Source of the DNA: CAZMJP01 sp964566895
Lineage (GTDB): Bacteria > Patescibacteriota > Patescibacteriia > UBA2591 > UBA6264
Length of the DNA: 29,119 bases
NCBI GenBank assembly: GCA_964566895.1
Contig: CAZMJP010000009.1
Coordinates: 1-29,119 of the forward strand
Reading direction: 5' to 3'
Positions 7,006 to 15,357 of this stretch are shown here, in pieces. Position 1 is the first letter of the stretch; every line of letters begins with the position of its first letter. Position numbers and translations under genes: made by a program. The notes below the pieces were generated by a model. That model did not search any database and had not been told where the DNA came from. It worked only from the letters and a program-made list of their open reading frames with translations.

Positions 7006-8688
7006 ATGAACAGAAATAAACTTTGGACATCTTTCGTTTTTATTGTCATTATTGCCGTTTTGGCTTTTTTAATTGATGTTCCCCGAGCGCCGGAGTGGAT
7101 TCCCGGCCATTCTTGGTTTTCTAAACAAAAAGTTCATCTCGGTTTGGATTTGCAGGGTGGAACTCAGTTAATTTATCAGACCGATACCAAGGACATCCCG
7201 TCTGAGCAGAAAATGGCGGCGATTGAAGGAGCTCGCGATGTGGTTGAACGGCGGATTAATATCTTCGGCGTCGCTGAGCCGATTATTCAAACGACCAAAA
7301 CTGCCCAGGAATGGCGGTTGGTTATTGAACTGCCGGGGATTAAAGATGTTAATGCGGCTATAGCTATGATTGGCGAAACGCCAATTTTGGAGTTTAAAGA
7401 GCAAGTCCCGACTAGAGGGTTAACTGAAGAGGAGAAAAAAGAGATTGAAGAGTATAATCAAGTGGCTAAAATGAGAGCTGAAAGCATATTAAAGCAAGCA
7501 TTAGAACCAGGAGCTGACTTTGCTGAATTAGCCCGACAATATTCAGAAGATCCCGGCTCAAAAGATGAAGGCGGAGACTTGGGATGGTTTTTCCGAGGTT
7601 TGATGGTCCCTGAATTTGAAAGGACGGTTTTTGACGATTTGGCTGTTGGCGAAATTACGCCGGACTTGATTAAAACCGTCTATGGTTATCATATTATTAA
7701 AAAACTTGACGAAAGAATTAAGCAGAATACAAATGTTCAAGTAGAAGTAGAACAAAAAGAAGGGGAGCAAATTGAAGCGAAAGCAGAACCGACAAAAGAG
7801 GTTAGAGCCAGTCATATTTTGATTGCCACTCAGTCGGAAGAAGTAATGAAACAAGCTGCTCAGTGGCAGTATACTGGATTGACCGGCAAGCAATTAAAAA
7901 CCGCTTTTGTCTCTTTTACTTCTCAAACCAACGAGCCAGAGGTCTCTTTAGAGTTTAATAGTGAAGGAGCCGAACTTTTTGGCGAAATTACCACCCGCAA
8001 CGTTGGCAAGCCGGTAGCTATTTTTCTAGACGATTATCCCTTAAGTATTCCTATGGTTAATGAGGCGATTACTGGCGGGAGGGCCGTGATTACCGGGAAT
8101 TTTTCTTTAAAAGACGCCCAGCAGTTGGCTCAACGTTTGGCGGCTGGCGCTTTACCAGTACCGATTAAATTAATTAGCCAGCAAAATGTTGGGCCGAGTT
8201 TGGGAAGAGTTTCGGTGAGAGAGAGTTTTGCGGCTGGAATTTTAGGTTTTTTGGTTGTTGTTATTTTTATGATTGGCTATTATGGGAAAAGGGGGATAAT
8301 CGCTGTTTTAGCTTTATTTGTTTATGTTTTAATTGTTCTTGCTTTGTTTAAATTAATTCCAGTCACTTTAACTTTGGCCGGAGTGGCTGGTTTTATTTTG
8401 TCTATCGGTATGGCTGTTGACGCCAATGTTTTGATTTTTGAGCGAATTAAAGATGAAGAATATTTAGGCAAGTCTTGTTTAGGCGCGATTAATGACGGGT
8501 TTAGACACGCCTGGACAGCCATTAGGGACAGTAATGCCACTACTTTAATTGTTTGTCTTATCCTTTATCAATTTGGAACTGGTTTGGTCAGAGGTTTTGG
8601 TTTAACCTTGGGTCTGGGTGTCTTAATCAGTATGTTTACGGCCATTGTTGTTACCAGAACTTTCTTGAAAATTATTATTAGAGACTGA
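7006..8688 (+). CDS. secD: Protein translocase subunit SecD with inserted parvulin-like domain
   Basis: SecD partners with SecF to help complete protein export using the proton or sodium gradient. The 560-residue product has TM1 (8-24), the conserved LGLDLQGGTQL (45-55), the P1 head, then five C-terminal TMs (about 405-555) with GMAVDANVLIFERI (468-481). Between TPILEFKE (125-132) and QYTGLTGKQL (288-297), where SecD normally continues directly, there are about 150 extra residues. Residues 152-236 match a PpiC/parvulin rotamase (FAELARQYSEDPGS, GGDLGWFFRGLMVPEF, GEITPDL, VYGYHII). A parvulin-like first strand VRASHILI (266-273) occurs after the domain. P1 faces outward, so an extracytoplasmic foldase role is inferred. 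secF follows after 60 bp. Confidence 0.93.
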   Translation: MNRNKLWTSFVFIVIIAVLAFLIDVPRAPEWIPGHSWFSKQKVHLGLDLQGGTQLIYQTDTKDIPSEQKMAAIEGARDVVERRINIFGVAEPIIQTTKTAQEWRLVIELPGIKDVNAAIAMIGETPILEFKEQVPTRGLTEEEKKEIEEYNQVAKMRAESILKQALEPGADFAELARQYSEDPGSKDEGGDLGWFFRGLMVPEFERTVFDDLAVGEITPDLIKTVYGYHIIKKLDERIKQNTNVQVEVEQKEGEQIEAKAEPTKEVRASHILIATQSEEVMKQAAQWQYTGLTGKQLKTAFVSFTSQTNEPEVSLEFNSEGAELFGEITTRNVGKPVAIFLDDYPLSIPMVNEAITGGRAVITGNFSLKDAQQLAQRLAAGALPVPIKLISQQNVGPSLGRVSVRESFAAGILGFLVVVIFMIGYYGKRGIIAVLALFVYVLIVLALFKLIPVTLTLAGVAGFILSIGMAVDANVLIFERIKDEEYLGKSCLGAINDGFRHAWTAIRDSNATTLIVCLILYQFGTGLVRGFGLTLGLGVLISMFTAIVVTRTFLKIIIRD

Positions 8689-8748
8689 GAGTCATTAAAA
8701 AAAATTAAGGAATGGTAGCAGGGTGAGAGTTTAGAATTTCTCAATAAT

Positions 8749-9654
8749 ATGTTTGACTTTATTCAACATCGCAACATTTTTTTCATTATTTCAGGAACAC
8801 TTTTAGTAGTTTCAATTTTGGCTTTGATTTTTTTCGGCCTTAAATTAGGCATTGATTTCACCGGCGGATCAATGATGGAAATTGAATATCCGGGAGACGG
8901 GCCGACTAATTCTGAAATCCAAGAAAAAATAGCCGGTTTTGATTTGGGAGAAGTAAAAATTCAATCCTTTGGCGATAAGGGGTTTATTTTAAGATTTTCC
9001 TCTCGAGGCAGTCCTGATTCTGAGGGAGAAAACATAGATGAGAAAGTTCATCAGGAAATTTTAAAGGCGTTAGGAAGCCCGGAGGAAAAAAGATTTGAGT
9101 CCATCGGCCCAGTTATCGGACGAGATTTGAAATCAAAAGCCAAGCGGGCCGTAATTTTGTCTTTGATTGCTATCATTTTTTATATTGCCTGGGCTTTTAG
9201 AAAATTGACCCGGATTTCCAGCAAAGGCGAATCATGGCGATACGGAGCAGGAGCTATTTTAGCCCTTTCCCACGATGTTTTAATTGTTTTGGGGTTTTTC
9301 GCCATTATTGGTTATTTTAAGGGCGCGGAAGTAAACGCCACTTTTATTACGGCCATATTGACGGTTTTGGGTTATTCGGTTAATGATACCATCGTCGTTT
9401 ATGACCGGATTAGAGAAAATTTATTAGTTTATAAATTTAAATCCCTAACTGAAACAATTAATGTTTCTATTAACGAAGTTATAGCTCGGTCTCTTAATAC
9501 CTCCTTAACCACTATTTTTGCCTTATTGGCTATTTATTTATTTGGCGGGGCTTCAATCCAAAACTTTATTTTAGCCATGATGGTCGGCATTGGCGTCGGC
9601 ACTTATTCATCTATTGCCGTTGCCGGTCAATTTCTTCTGTTCAAAAGGAAATAA
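8749..9654 (+). CDS. secF: Protein translocase subunit SecF
   Basis: SecF forms the SecDF accessory complex of the Sec translocon. The 301-residue product has TM1 (10-30), the signature LGIDFTGGSMMEIEY (33-47), a short extracellular P4-type domain with FESIGPVIGRDLKSKA, then five TMs with VLGYSVNDTIVVYDRIREN (about 206-223), the motif that carries conserved polar residues for ion coupling. Length is normal. The start ATG 8749 follows an AT-rich leader without SD. It is 60 bp after secD and 26 bp before the glycosyltransferase, so the three are probably cotranscribed. Confidence 0.95.
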   Translation: MFDFIQHRNIFFIISGTLLVVSILALIFFGLKLGIDFTGGSMMEIEYPGDGPTNSEIQEKIAGFDLGEVKIQSFGDKGFILRFSSRGSPDSEGENIDEKVHQEILKALGSPEEKRFESIGPVIGRDLKSKAKRAVILSLIAIIFYIAWAFRKLTRISSKGESWRYGAGAILALSHDVLIVLGFFAIIGYFKGAEVNATFITAILTVLGYSVNDTIVVYDRIRENLLVYKFKSLTETINVSINEVIARSLNTSLTTIFALLAIYLFGGASIQNFILAMMVGIGVGTYSSIAVAGQFLLFKRK

Positions 9655-9680
9655 TAATTTAAATTAACGTTAGAGGTTTA

Positions 9681-10766
9681 ATGGATATGCGCGTTGCCTT
9701 GATTCACGATTTTTTAACTCAATACGGAGGAGCGGAAAAAGTTTTAGAGGCGCTCCACGAAATTTGGCCTCAAGCTCCAGTTTTTACCTTGTTCTATGAT
9801 AAAAAGATAATGGGCGAAAAATTTAAGGATTATGATATTAAAGTTTCGCCGATTCAGAATTTACCTTTCGGGGTGAAGAGATATCGTTGGTATTTGCCCC
9901 TAATGCCCAGCGCGATTGAAAGATTTAATTTAAAGAATTTTAATTTAGTCATTTCTGATTGTTCGGCCTATAGTAAAGGAGTGATTACCCATCCCGACAC
10001 TTGTCATATTTCTTATCTTCACACGCCAACTCGTTATTTGTGGTCCGATGCCTATGAATATATTGATTCTTTGAAAGGCGGGGAGAAAATAGTGAGTAAA
10101 TTTATTGCGCCTTTTTTGACTTATTTGAGAGTATGGGATAGATTAGCCGCGCAAAGGCCGGATTATTTAATCGCCAATTCCCAATTTGTCGCTAAGAGAA
10201 TTAAACATTACTATCAAAGGGAGAGTCCGGTTATTTACCCGCCGGTTGAAACAGACAATTTTAGAATTTCAAAGAGAATTGAAGATTATTTTTTGGTTGT
10301 TTCTCGGATTCGTCCGTATAAAAAAGTAGATCTTGTCGTTAGGGCGTTTAACAAATTAAAAATACCTTTAAAGATTATTGGCGGCGGAGACAACAAATCA
10401 CTAAAGAGAATAGCCGGCCCGCAGATTGAATTTTTAGGGTATGTCTCTGACCAAGAAAAAGCTAACTATTTGTCCCATTGTCAGGCTTTAGTTCATCCCC
10501 AGGAAGAAGACTTTGGCATTACTTTGGTTGAAGCTATGGCTTCTGGCAGGCCGGTTATTGCTTATAATTCAGGCGGAGCCAAAGAAACGGTAGTTGAAGG
10601 TTTAACCGGTAAGTTTTTTAACGAACAAACATGGGAGAATTTAGCCGAAGCAGTGATTAAATTTAAAAGTCGGGACTTTGACCCGGAGGGAATTCGAAAA
10701 TACGCTCAAAGATTCTCTAAAGAGAGATTTAAGCAAGAAATAAAGGAATTTATTAAACATGTTTAA
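9681..10766 (+). CDS. Family 4 glycosyltransferase (GT-B)
   Basis: The 361-residue protein starts MDMRVALIHDFLTQYGGAEKVLEAL, typical of GT4 enzymes that act on polysaccharide or lipid-linked sugars. The C-terminal nucleotide-sugar domain shows VVSRIRPYKKVDLVVRAF and HPQEEDFGITLVEAMASGRP (around 271-290) containing the E-X7-E motif, then NSGGAKETV. Donor and acceptor are not predictable; a mannosyl- or similar sugar for surface polysaccharide is plausible. An ATG at 9687 (MRVALIHDF) is an alternative start and is better spaced from GAGGT at 9673-9677. Its 3' end overlaps murJ by 8 bp, implying coupled translation with a lipid II flippase. Confidence 0.9.
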   Translation: MDMRVALIHDFLTQYGGAEKVLEALHEIWPQAPVFTLFYDKKIMGEKFKDYDIKVSPIQNLPFGVKRYRWYLPLMPSAIERFNLKNFNLVISDCSAYSKGVITHPDTCHISYLHTPTRYLWSDAYEYIDSLKGGEKIVSKFIAPFLTYLRVWDRLAAQRPDYLIANSQFVAKRIKHYYQRESPVIYPPVETDNFRISKRIEDYFLVVSRIRPYKKVDLVVRAFNKLKIPLKIIGGGDNKSLKRIAGPQIEFLGYVSDQEKANYLSHCQALVHPQEEDFGITLVEAMASGRPVIAYNSGGAKETVVEGLTGKFFNEQTWENLAEAVIKFKSRDFDPEGIRKYAQRFSKERFKQEIKEFIKHV

Positions 10767-12345
10767 ATTTATTCGGTTACAAAATACGGTAGCTGGCGGA
10801 GCAATTATTATTGCTCTTTTTTCTATTTTTAGCCGCTTGTTAGGATTGCTGCGGGATAGATTTTTAAGCAGTAGTTTTGGGGCCGGACAGGTTTTAGACG
10901 CTTATTATGCGGCTTTTCGCCTGCCTGATTTAGTTTTTAATACTTTAGTTTTAGGCGCTTTTTCTTCGGCTTTTATCCCGGTATTTTTACAATATTTTTC
11001 TCAAGATAAAAAGCAGGCCTGGCAGATTACCAGTTCCGTTCTTAATATCTTGTTTTTAATCGTTTTATTTTTGGCGGTGTTATTTTTTATTCTCGCCCCG
11101 TTGATAATTAATTTAATGGTTCCGGGTTTTACCCAAGAGGTAAGGATTCTAACTGTTTCTTTAACCAGAATAATGCTGATTAGCATTTTATTTTTTACTC
11201 TAAGTAACGTTGCCGGGAGCGTTTTAAATTCTTTTAGACGTTTTTTAATTTATAGTATAGCGCCGATAATGTATAACTTAGGCATTATTTTCGGTATTTT
11301 ATTTTTAACAAAAACTTCCTTGGGTTTAATGGGTTTGGCTTGGGGCGTAGTTTTGGGGTCAGTTCTTCATTTTTTAGTTCAAGTCCCGGCTTTATTGCAA
11401 ACGGGTTATGCTTGGAAACCGGTTTTTAATTTATTTCATCCGGCTCTGAAAAAAATTGTTAAACTAATGTTGCCCAGATGTTTCGGTTTGGCCATTAACC
11501 AGTTTAATTTTATTGTTGTTACTTTTATTGCTTCAGTAATCACTATTGGCGCGGTCGCCATTTACAATTTAGCCTTTAATTTAGTTAGTTTTCCGGTCGG
11601 TATTTTCGGCGTTTCTTTAGCTATTTCCATTTTCCCTCTTTTGAGTCAGAACTTCATTGACGGCGAACGGAGCGCTTTCAGCCGGCAGTTTTCTAAAACT
11701 ATCCGTCAAATTCTTTATTTAATTGTTCCAACTACGGTTTTATTTATTGCTTTGCGGGCTCAGATTGTCCGCTTAATTTTAGGGGCGGGAGTTTTTTCTT
11801 GGAGGGATACGGTTTTAACCGCTCAAACATTAGGCTGGTTTTCCATTTCTCTTTTTACTCAGAGTTTAATTCCAATTTTTGCCAGAGCTTTTTACGCGAC
11901 CCAAGACACTAAAACTCCGGTTAAAATTGCTTTGGTTAGTTTTCTAATTAACATTATTGGCTGCGCCGTTTTAGGTCCCTTAATCGGTATAACCGGCTTA
12001 GCCGTTGCTTTTTCTCTGTCTTCTTTGGTTAATTTTATTTTGCTTTATTTGGTTTTTCACAAAAAAGTCATTGATTTGCAAAATAGAGAGATTGGCTGGT
12101 CGGTTTTAAAAATTATCGGCCTTTGTTTATTAATGGCGATAGTTGTTCAAGCAATTAAATATCAGGCAGCCGCTCTAGTAGATATGCAAACCTTTATTGG
12201 CGTTTTTATTCAAACTGCTTCCGCGATAATTGGCGGAGGATTATTTTACTTCCTGATGAGCTTGGTTTTTAAATTTAGCGAGATAGAAATGGTTTATCAA
12301 ATGATAGCCAGGAGGTTGAGAATATTCAAAGACCTGTTAAAATAA
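10759..12345 (+). CDS. murJ: Lipid II flippase MurJ (MviN family)
   Basis: MurJ moves lipid II across the membrane for peptidoglycan synthesis. The 528-residue protein is almost entirely hydrophobic, with about 14 predicted membrane spans. It has the MurJ N-terminus IALFSIFSRLLGLLRDRFLSSSFGAG (arginines in the cavity), DAYYAAFRLPDLVFNTLVLGAFSSAFIPVF, and FARAFYATQDTKTPVKI. Length is normal for the MOP-superfamily member. The start codon lies within the last codons of the glycosyltransferase (8-bp overlap). Together with murG, murC, murD and PAP2 in this window it covers late peptidoglycan steps. Confidence 0.95.
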   Translation: MFKFIRLQNTVAGGAIIIALFSIFSRLLGLLRDRFLSSSFGAGQVLDAYYAAFRLPDLVFNTLVLGAFSSAFIPVFLQYFSQDKKQAWQITSSVLNILFLIVLFLAVLFFILAPLIINLMVPGFTQEVRILTVSLTRIMLISILFFTLSNVAGSVLNSFRRFLIYSIAPIMYNLGIIFGILFLTKTSLGLMGLAWGVVLGSVLHFLVQVPALLQTGYAWKPVFNLFHPALKKIVKLMLPRCFGLAINQFNFIVVTFIASVITIGAVAIYNLAFNLVSFPVGIFGVSLAISIFPLLSQNFIDGERSAFSRQFSKTIRQILYLIVPTTVLFIALRAQIVRLILGAGVFSWRDTVLTAQTLGWFSISLFTQSLIPIFARAFYATQDTKTPVKIALVSFLINIIGCAVLGPLIGITGLAVAFSLSSLVNFILLYLVFHKKVIDLQNREIGWSVLKIIGLCLLMAIVVQAIKYQAAALVDMQTFIGVFIQTASAIIGGGLFYFLMSLVFKFSEIEMVYQMIARRLRIFKDLLK

Positions 12346-12388
12346 TAATTAGTTTTGTTAACCTTCCAAAAGAGAAAGGAGGTCTAAA

Positions 12389-12850
12389 TTGAAAGGGAGA
12401 AATAGGACTGAGTTCAAAGTATTTAAGATAGAGGATTGGATAAAGTTGTTCCCCCATGAAGTAGCAAGAAGCGCGGTCTTGATTAGAGTTAGACCAAAAA
12501 TTGAAAAAAAGATAGAAGGACAGATAAAAACTCAACCCATTGGCCGGATTAGAGAGAAAAAAGTCACTACCGCTCTTGAGGATTTGAAGCAAAAAGGGGA
12601 AATCCGCGACTATTTGCTTTCGGCGAGAGATAGCTACACCAACTTGATTCAGGGAATTGATTTTATCTTTATTTATGTCAACGGGATTTACAGAATTTGT
12701 CGTTTTTCAGTTACCGGACCGAAATGGGTCGAGAGCCATTTGAAGAGACATCCGGAAATTCCGGTCATTTCAGTTGATTTGACAGAGAGGAGAGAGTCAA
12801 TTCAGAGTAAAATTCTGGCTTTAAAGAATGAGGACGGGGAATTAAAGTAG
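12389..12850 (+). CDS. Uncharacterised 153-residue protein, TTG start with perfect SD
   Basis: The frame begins at TTG 12389, five bases after AAAGGAGGT (12375-12383), and no ATG fits this SD. The product has a basic N-terminal half (KPKIEKKIEGQIKTQPIGRI), a helix VTTALEDLKQKGEI, then IQGIDFIFIYVNGIYRICRFSVTGPKWVESHLKRHPEIPVISVDL. The GIDFIFIY...YRICRFSV layout recalls the PD-(D/E)XK nuclease-like core (Asp, then beta-strand, then a position usually held by (E/Q)xK), but the catalytic Lys is not seen, so this is only a weak idea. I do not recognise the family. It stands alone between murJ (43 bp upstream) and the lepA promoter, ending in a stem-loop. Confidence 0.75.
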   Translation: MKGRNRTEFKVFKIEDWIKLFPHEVARSAVLIRVRPKIEKKIEGQIKTQPIGRIREKKVTTALEDLKQKGEIRDYLLSARDSYTNLIQGIDFIFIYVNGIYRICRFSVTGPKWVESHLKRHPEIPVISVDLTERRESIQSKILALKNEDGELK

Positions 12851-12879
12851 GGACAGTATTCATAATGTTTGCTGTCCCT
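12849..12879 (+). terminator. Stem-loop after the 153-residue gene, possible weak terminator
   Basis: AGGGACAG (12849-12856) and CTGTCCCT (12872-12879) form a perfect eight-pair stem with a 15-base loop; the stem starts within the stop codon. CTTAAATTAA follows, so the T-tract is poor. It separates this gene from the lepA promoter. Confidence 0.4.
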
Positions 12880-12923
12880 CTTAAATTAAGGGGGCGGCAG
12901 TTAAATTGGCTATTGTTCTTTAA

Positions 12924-12952
12924 TTGACATAAAGTCTTAAATATCATATTAT
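12924..12952 (+). promoter_or_regulatory. Strong sigma-70-type promoter for lepA
   Basis: TTGACA (12924-12929), exactly 17 bp, then TATTAT (12947-12952). The lepA ATG is at 12962, so a start site about seven bases after the -10 leaves a leader of only 2-3 nt. GGAGG at 12953-12957 would then lie in the promoter and not in the mRNA, unless transcription starts elsewhere. Confidence 0.7.
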
Positions 12953-12961
12953 GGAGGCGAT

Positions 12962-14854
12962 ATGGAGACTTCTAATATTCGTAATTTTTGTATTATAAGC
13001 CACGTTGATCACGGGAAATCGACTTTAGCCGACCGCTTTTTGGAGCTGACCGGAACTGTTTCTCAAGACAAGATGAGGCCGCAGTATTTGGACCAAATGC
13101 CCTTGGAAAGAGAAAGGGGCATTACTATTAAACTCCAGCCAGTAACCATGCAGTATAACTTAAATCTTAAATCTTATACCTTAAATTTGATCGACACCCC
13201 CGGCCATGTTGATTTTTCCTATGAGGTTTCTCGGTCGTTAGTGGCGGTGGAAGGAGCTATTCTTTTAGTTGATGCTGGTCAGGGCATTCAAGCTCAAACA
13301 TTAGCCAATCTTTATTTAGCGCAAAAGCAAAAATTGTCGATTATCCCGGTGATTAATAAAATTGATTTGAAAGATATTGACTTAGATTCGGTTAAAAAAG
13401 AATTGGCTGATTTAACAAATGTTGATTTGAAAGAAATTATTTGTGTTTCGGCTAAGAAAGGCATAAATATTGAGAAGGTTCTCCAAGCCGTGATTGAAAA
13501 GATTCCCGCTCCCCAGCGGAAAGTAAAACAATCTTTGAAAGCCCTGATTTTTGATTCATATTTCGACGATTATAAAGGGGTTGTTGCTTATGTCAGGATA
13601 TTTGACGGAGTTGTTCAGCCCGAGGATAAGATTAGATTTTTGAGCACTGGTGCCGAGTCTCGGGTTTTGGAAATCGGCGTATTTTTGCCGAGGCTAACAA
13701 GAAGAGAAACGTTATTGGCTGGACAAATCGGCTATATTGTGACTGGGTTTAAAGACATTGAAAAGTGTCGGGTTGGAGACACAATTGCAATTGTTGATGA
13801 GCAGTTATCGGTTGGAGAGCCGCTCCCCGGTTATCAAGAACCTCAATCAATGGTTTTTGCTGGGATATATTCTAAGGAGGGGGCAGATCAAGAAAAATTG
13901 CGTCGGGCTTTAATGAAATTAAAGTTAAACGATGCCAGTTTGGTTTTTGAACCAGAGCGTTCTCCGGCTTTGGGTTTCGGTTTTCGGGCTGGTTTTCTGG
14001 GTCTTTTGCATTTAGATATTGTTCAAGAAAGGTTAAAAAGAGAATATGGATTGGATCTGATTATTACCTCTCCGAGTGTGGCTTATCGGGTTTTTTTTAG
14101 CAGAGGCGAGCCCGTCCTCGGTGGGGAAAAATCACTTCAGGGGAATAATTTTAAAATTATTCACTCTCCGGGGGACTTGCCCGACCCTTCCCGGATAGCG
14201 GAGATACAAGAGCCCTGGATGAAAGTGGACATTATTACTCCCCATTCCTATCTCGGCTCAATTATGAACTTATTGTCAAATATGGTTAAAGGAGTGGAAT
14301 CAAAGATTAAATTTATTTCTTTGGAGTATATTGGTCAGACTCCCAATTATTCTTATTCAAAAAACAGAGGGGAGCAGAGGGTTATTCTTCATTATCAAAT
14401 TCCCTTATCTTTGCTTTTAATTGATTTCTACGACAAACTCAAAAGTATTAGCCAGGGCTTTGCTTCGTATAGTTATCAATTTTTAGATTATCAAAAGGCG
14501 GAGGTAGTCAAATTAGATATTTTGGTTGCCGGAGAGTTGGTAGACCAATTATCGACTATTGTTTATCGGGATTGGGCTTATTCTGCGGGCAGGCAGATTA
14601 CGAAACAACTAAAGGAGATTTTACCTCGCCAGCTTTTTGAGGTTAAGATTCAAGCCGCGGTCGGCGGTAAAATTTTAGCTTCAGAGAAAATCCCGGCTAT
14701 GCGTAAAGATGTGACCGCCAAGCTATACGGTGGCGATGTAACCCGAAAAATGAAATTGTTGAAAAAACAAAAAAAGGGGAAAAAGAGATTGATGAAAATG
14801 GGTAAGGTTGATATTCCGGCCGAAGCGTATTGGGCTATAACCAGAAAGACGTAA
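12962..14854 (+). CDS. lepA: Elongation factor 4 (LepA)
   Basis: LepA is a ribosome-bound translational GTPase that helps stalled or stressed ribosomes and initiation. The 630-residue product has G1 SHVDHGKST (13-21), the switch I region ERERGITIK (49-57), G3 DTPGHVDFSYEVSRSL (78-93), G4 NKID (132-135), EF-G-like domains II, III and V (GFGFRAGFLGLLHLDIVQERL; PHSYLGSIMNLL) and the LepA-specific C-terminal domain (AGRQITKQLKEILPRQLFEVKIQAAVGGKILASEKI; GGDVTRKMKLLKKQKKGKKR). It is about 30 residues longer than the E. coli protein, with extra residues near 64-75 (NLNLKSYTLNL, repeat-like DNA) and near the middle (about 385-395). Confidence 0.97.
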   Translation: METSNIRNFCIISHVDHGKSTLADRFLELTGTVSQDKMRPQYLDQMPLERERGITIKLQPVTMQYNLNLKSYTLNLIDTPGHVDFSYEVSRSLVAVEGAILLVDAGQGIQAQTLANLYLAQKQKLSIIPVINKIDLKDIDLDSVKKELADLTNVDLKEIICVSAKKGINIEKVLQAVIEKIPAPQRKVKQSLKALIFDSYFDDYKGVVAYVRIFDGVVQPEDKIRFLSTGAESRVLEIGVFLPRLTRRETLLAGQIGYIVTGFKDIEKCRVGDTIAIVDEQLSVGEPLPGYQEPQSMVFAGIYSKEGADQEKLRRALMKLKLNDASLVFEPERSPALGFGFRAGFLGLLHLDIVQERLKREYGLDLIITSPSVAYRVFFSRGEPVLGGEKSLQGNNFKIIHSPGDLPDPSRIAEIQEPWMKVDIITPHSYLGSIMNLLSNMVKGVESKIKFISLEYIGQTPNYSYSKNRGEQRVILHYQIPLSLLLIDFYDKLKSISQGFASYSYQFLDYQKAEVVKLDILVAGELVDQLSTIVYRDWAYSAGRQITKQLKEILPRQLFEVKIQAAVGGKILASEKIPAMRKDVTAKLYGGDVTRKMKLLKKQKKGKKRLMKMGKVDIPAEAYWAITRKT

Positions 14855-14908
14855 AAGCGCGGGAAGATGACAATCCCGTTAGGAATTTGTCTAAATAGTT
14901 GAAGTGTT

Positions 14909-14937
14909 TTGGTATTTCAGCGTCTTAACGATATAAT
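14909..14937 (+). promoter_or_regulatory. Putative promoter for the FtsB-like gene
   Basis: TTGGTA (14909-14914), 17 bp, then a perfect TATAAT (14932-14937). The ATG at 14944 lies seven bases after the -10, so the transcript is predicted to be leaderless. The -35 matches four of six consensus bases. Confidence 0.5.
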
Positions 14938-14943
14938 GAGTTT

Positions 14944-15345
14944 ATGCCTACGGAGAAAATGCCAATTTTAAAAAAAATTATTTCATCCAGACCATTATTA
15001 TATCTACTTGTTTTATTATTGATTTTTGCCTTAGTCTCTTTGGGACGCGAGATTAACCGCCGTTTGTCCTTAAAAGGGGAATTAGTTTCTTTGGAAGGTC
15101 AAATCGCCACCCTTGAAACAGAAAATCAAAAATTAATAGATGAAATAGAAAAGGCGAAGACAGATTATTTTAAAGAAAGAGCCGCTCGTCTTAATTTAGG
15201 ATTGCAAAGGCCCGGGGAGCAGGTGATTGTGATTAGCCCTCAAGATAATGGTTTGCAAGAATCTGAATCAGAAACCAGATATTTTGAACAAAAAATCTCT
15301 AATCTCAGAGCTTGGTGGAGATATTTTTTTAGACATCGTAAATGA
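14944..15345 (+). CDS. FtsB/DivIC-family septum formation initiator
   Basis: This 133-residue bitopic protein has a short basic cytoplasmic N-terminus, one TM (about 19-35, LLYLLVLLLIFALVSLG), then a coiled coil (SLKGELVSLEGQIATLETENQKLIDEIEKAK, about 42-72) and the family motif RAARLNLGLQRPGEQVIVI (80-98). In other bacteria FtsB/DivIC joins FtsL and FtsQ to activate septal peptidoglycan synthesis. An internal ATG at 14962 is a possible start, but the first ATG is favoured by the -10 placement. PAP2 starts 12 bp downstream. Confidence 0.85.
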   Translation: MPTEKMPILKKIISSRPLLYLLVLLLIFALVSLGREINRRLSLKGELVSLEGQIATLETENQKLIDEIEKAKTDYFKERAARLNLGLQRPGEQVIVISPQDNGLQESESETRYFEQKISNLRAWWRYFFRHRK

Positions 15346-15357
15346 TATTGAGCTTAT

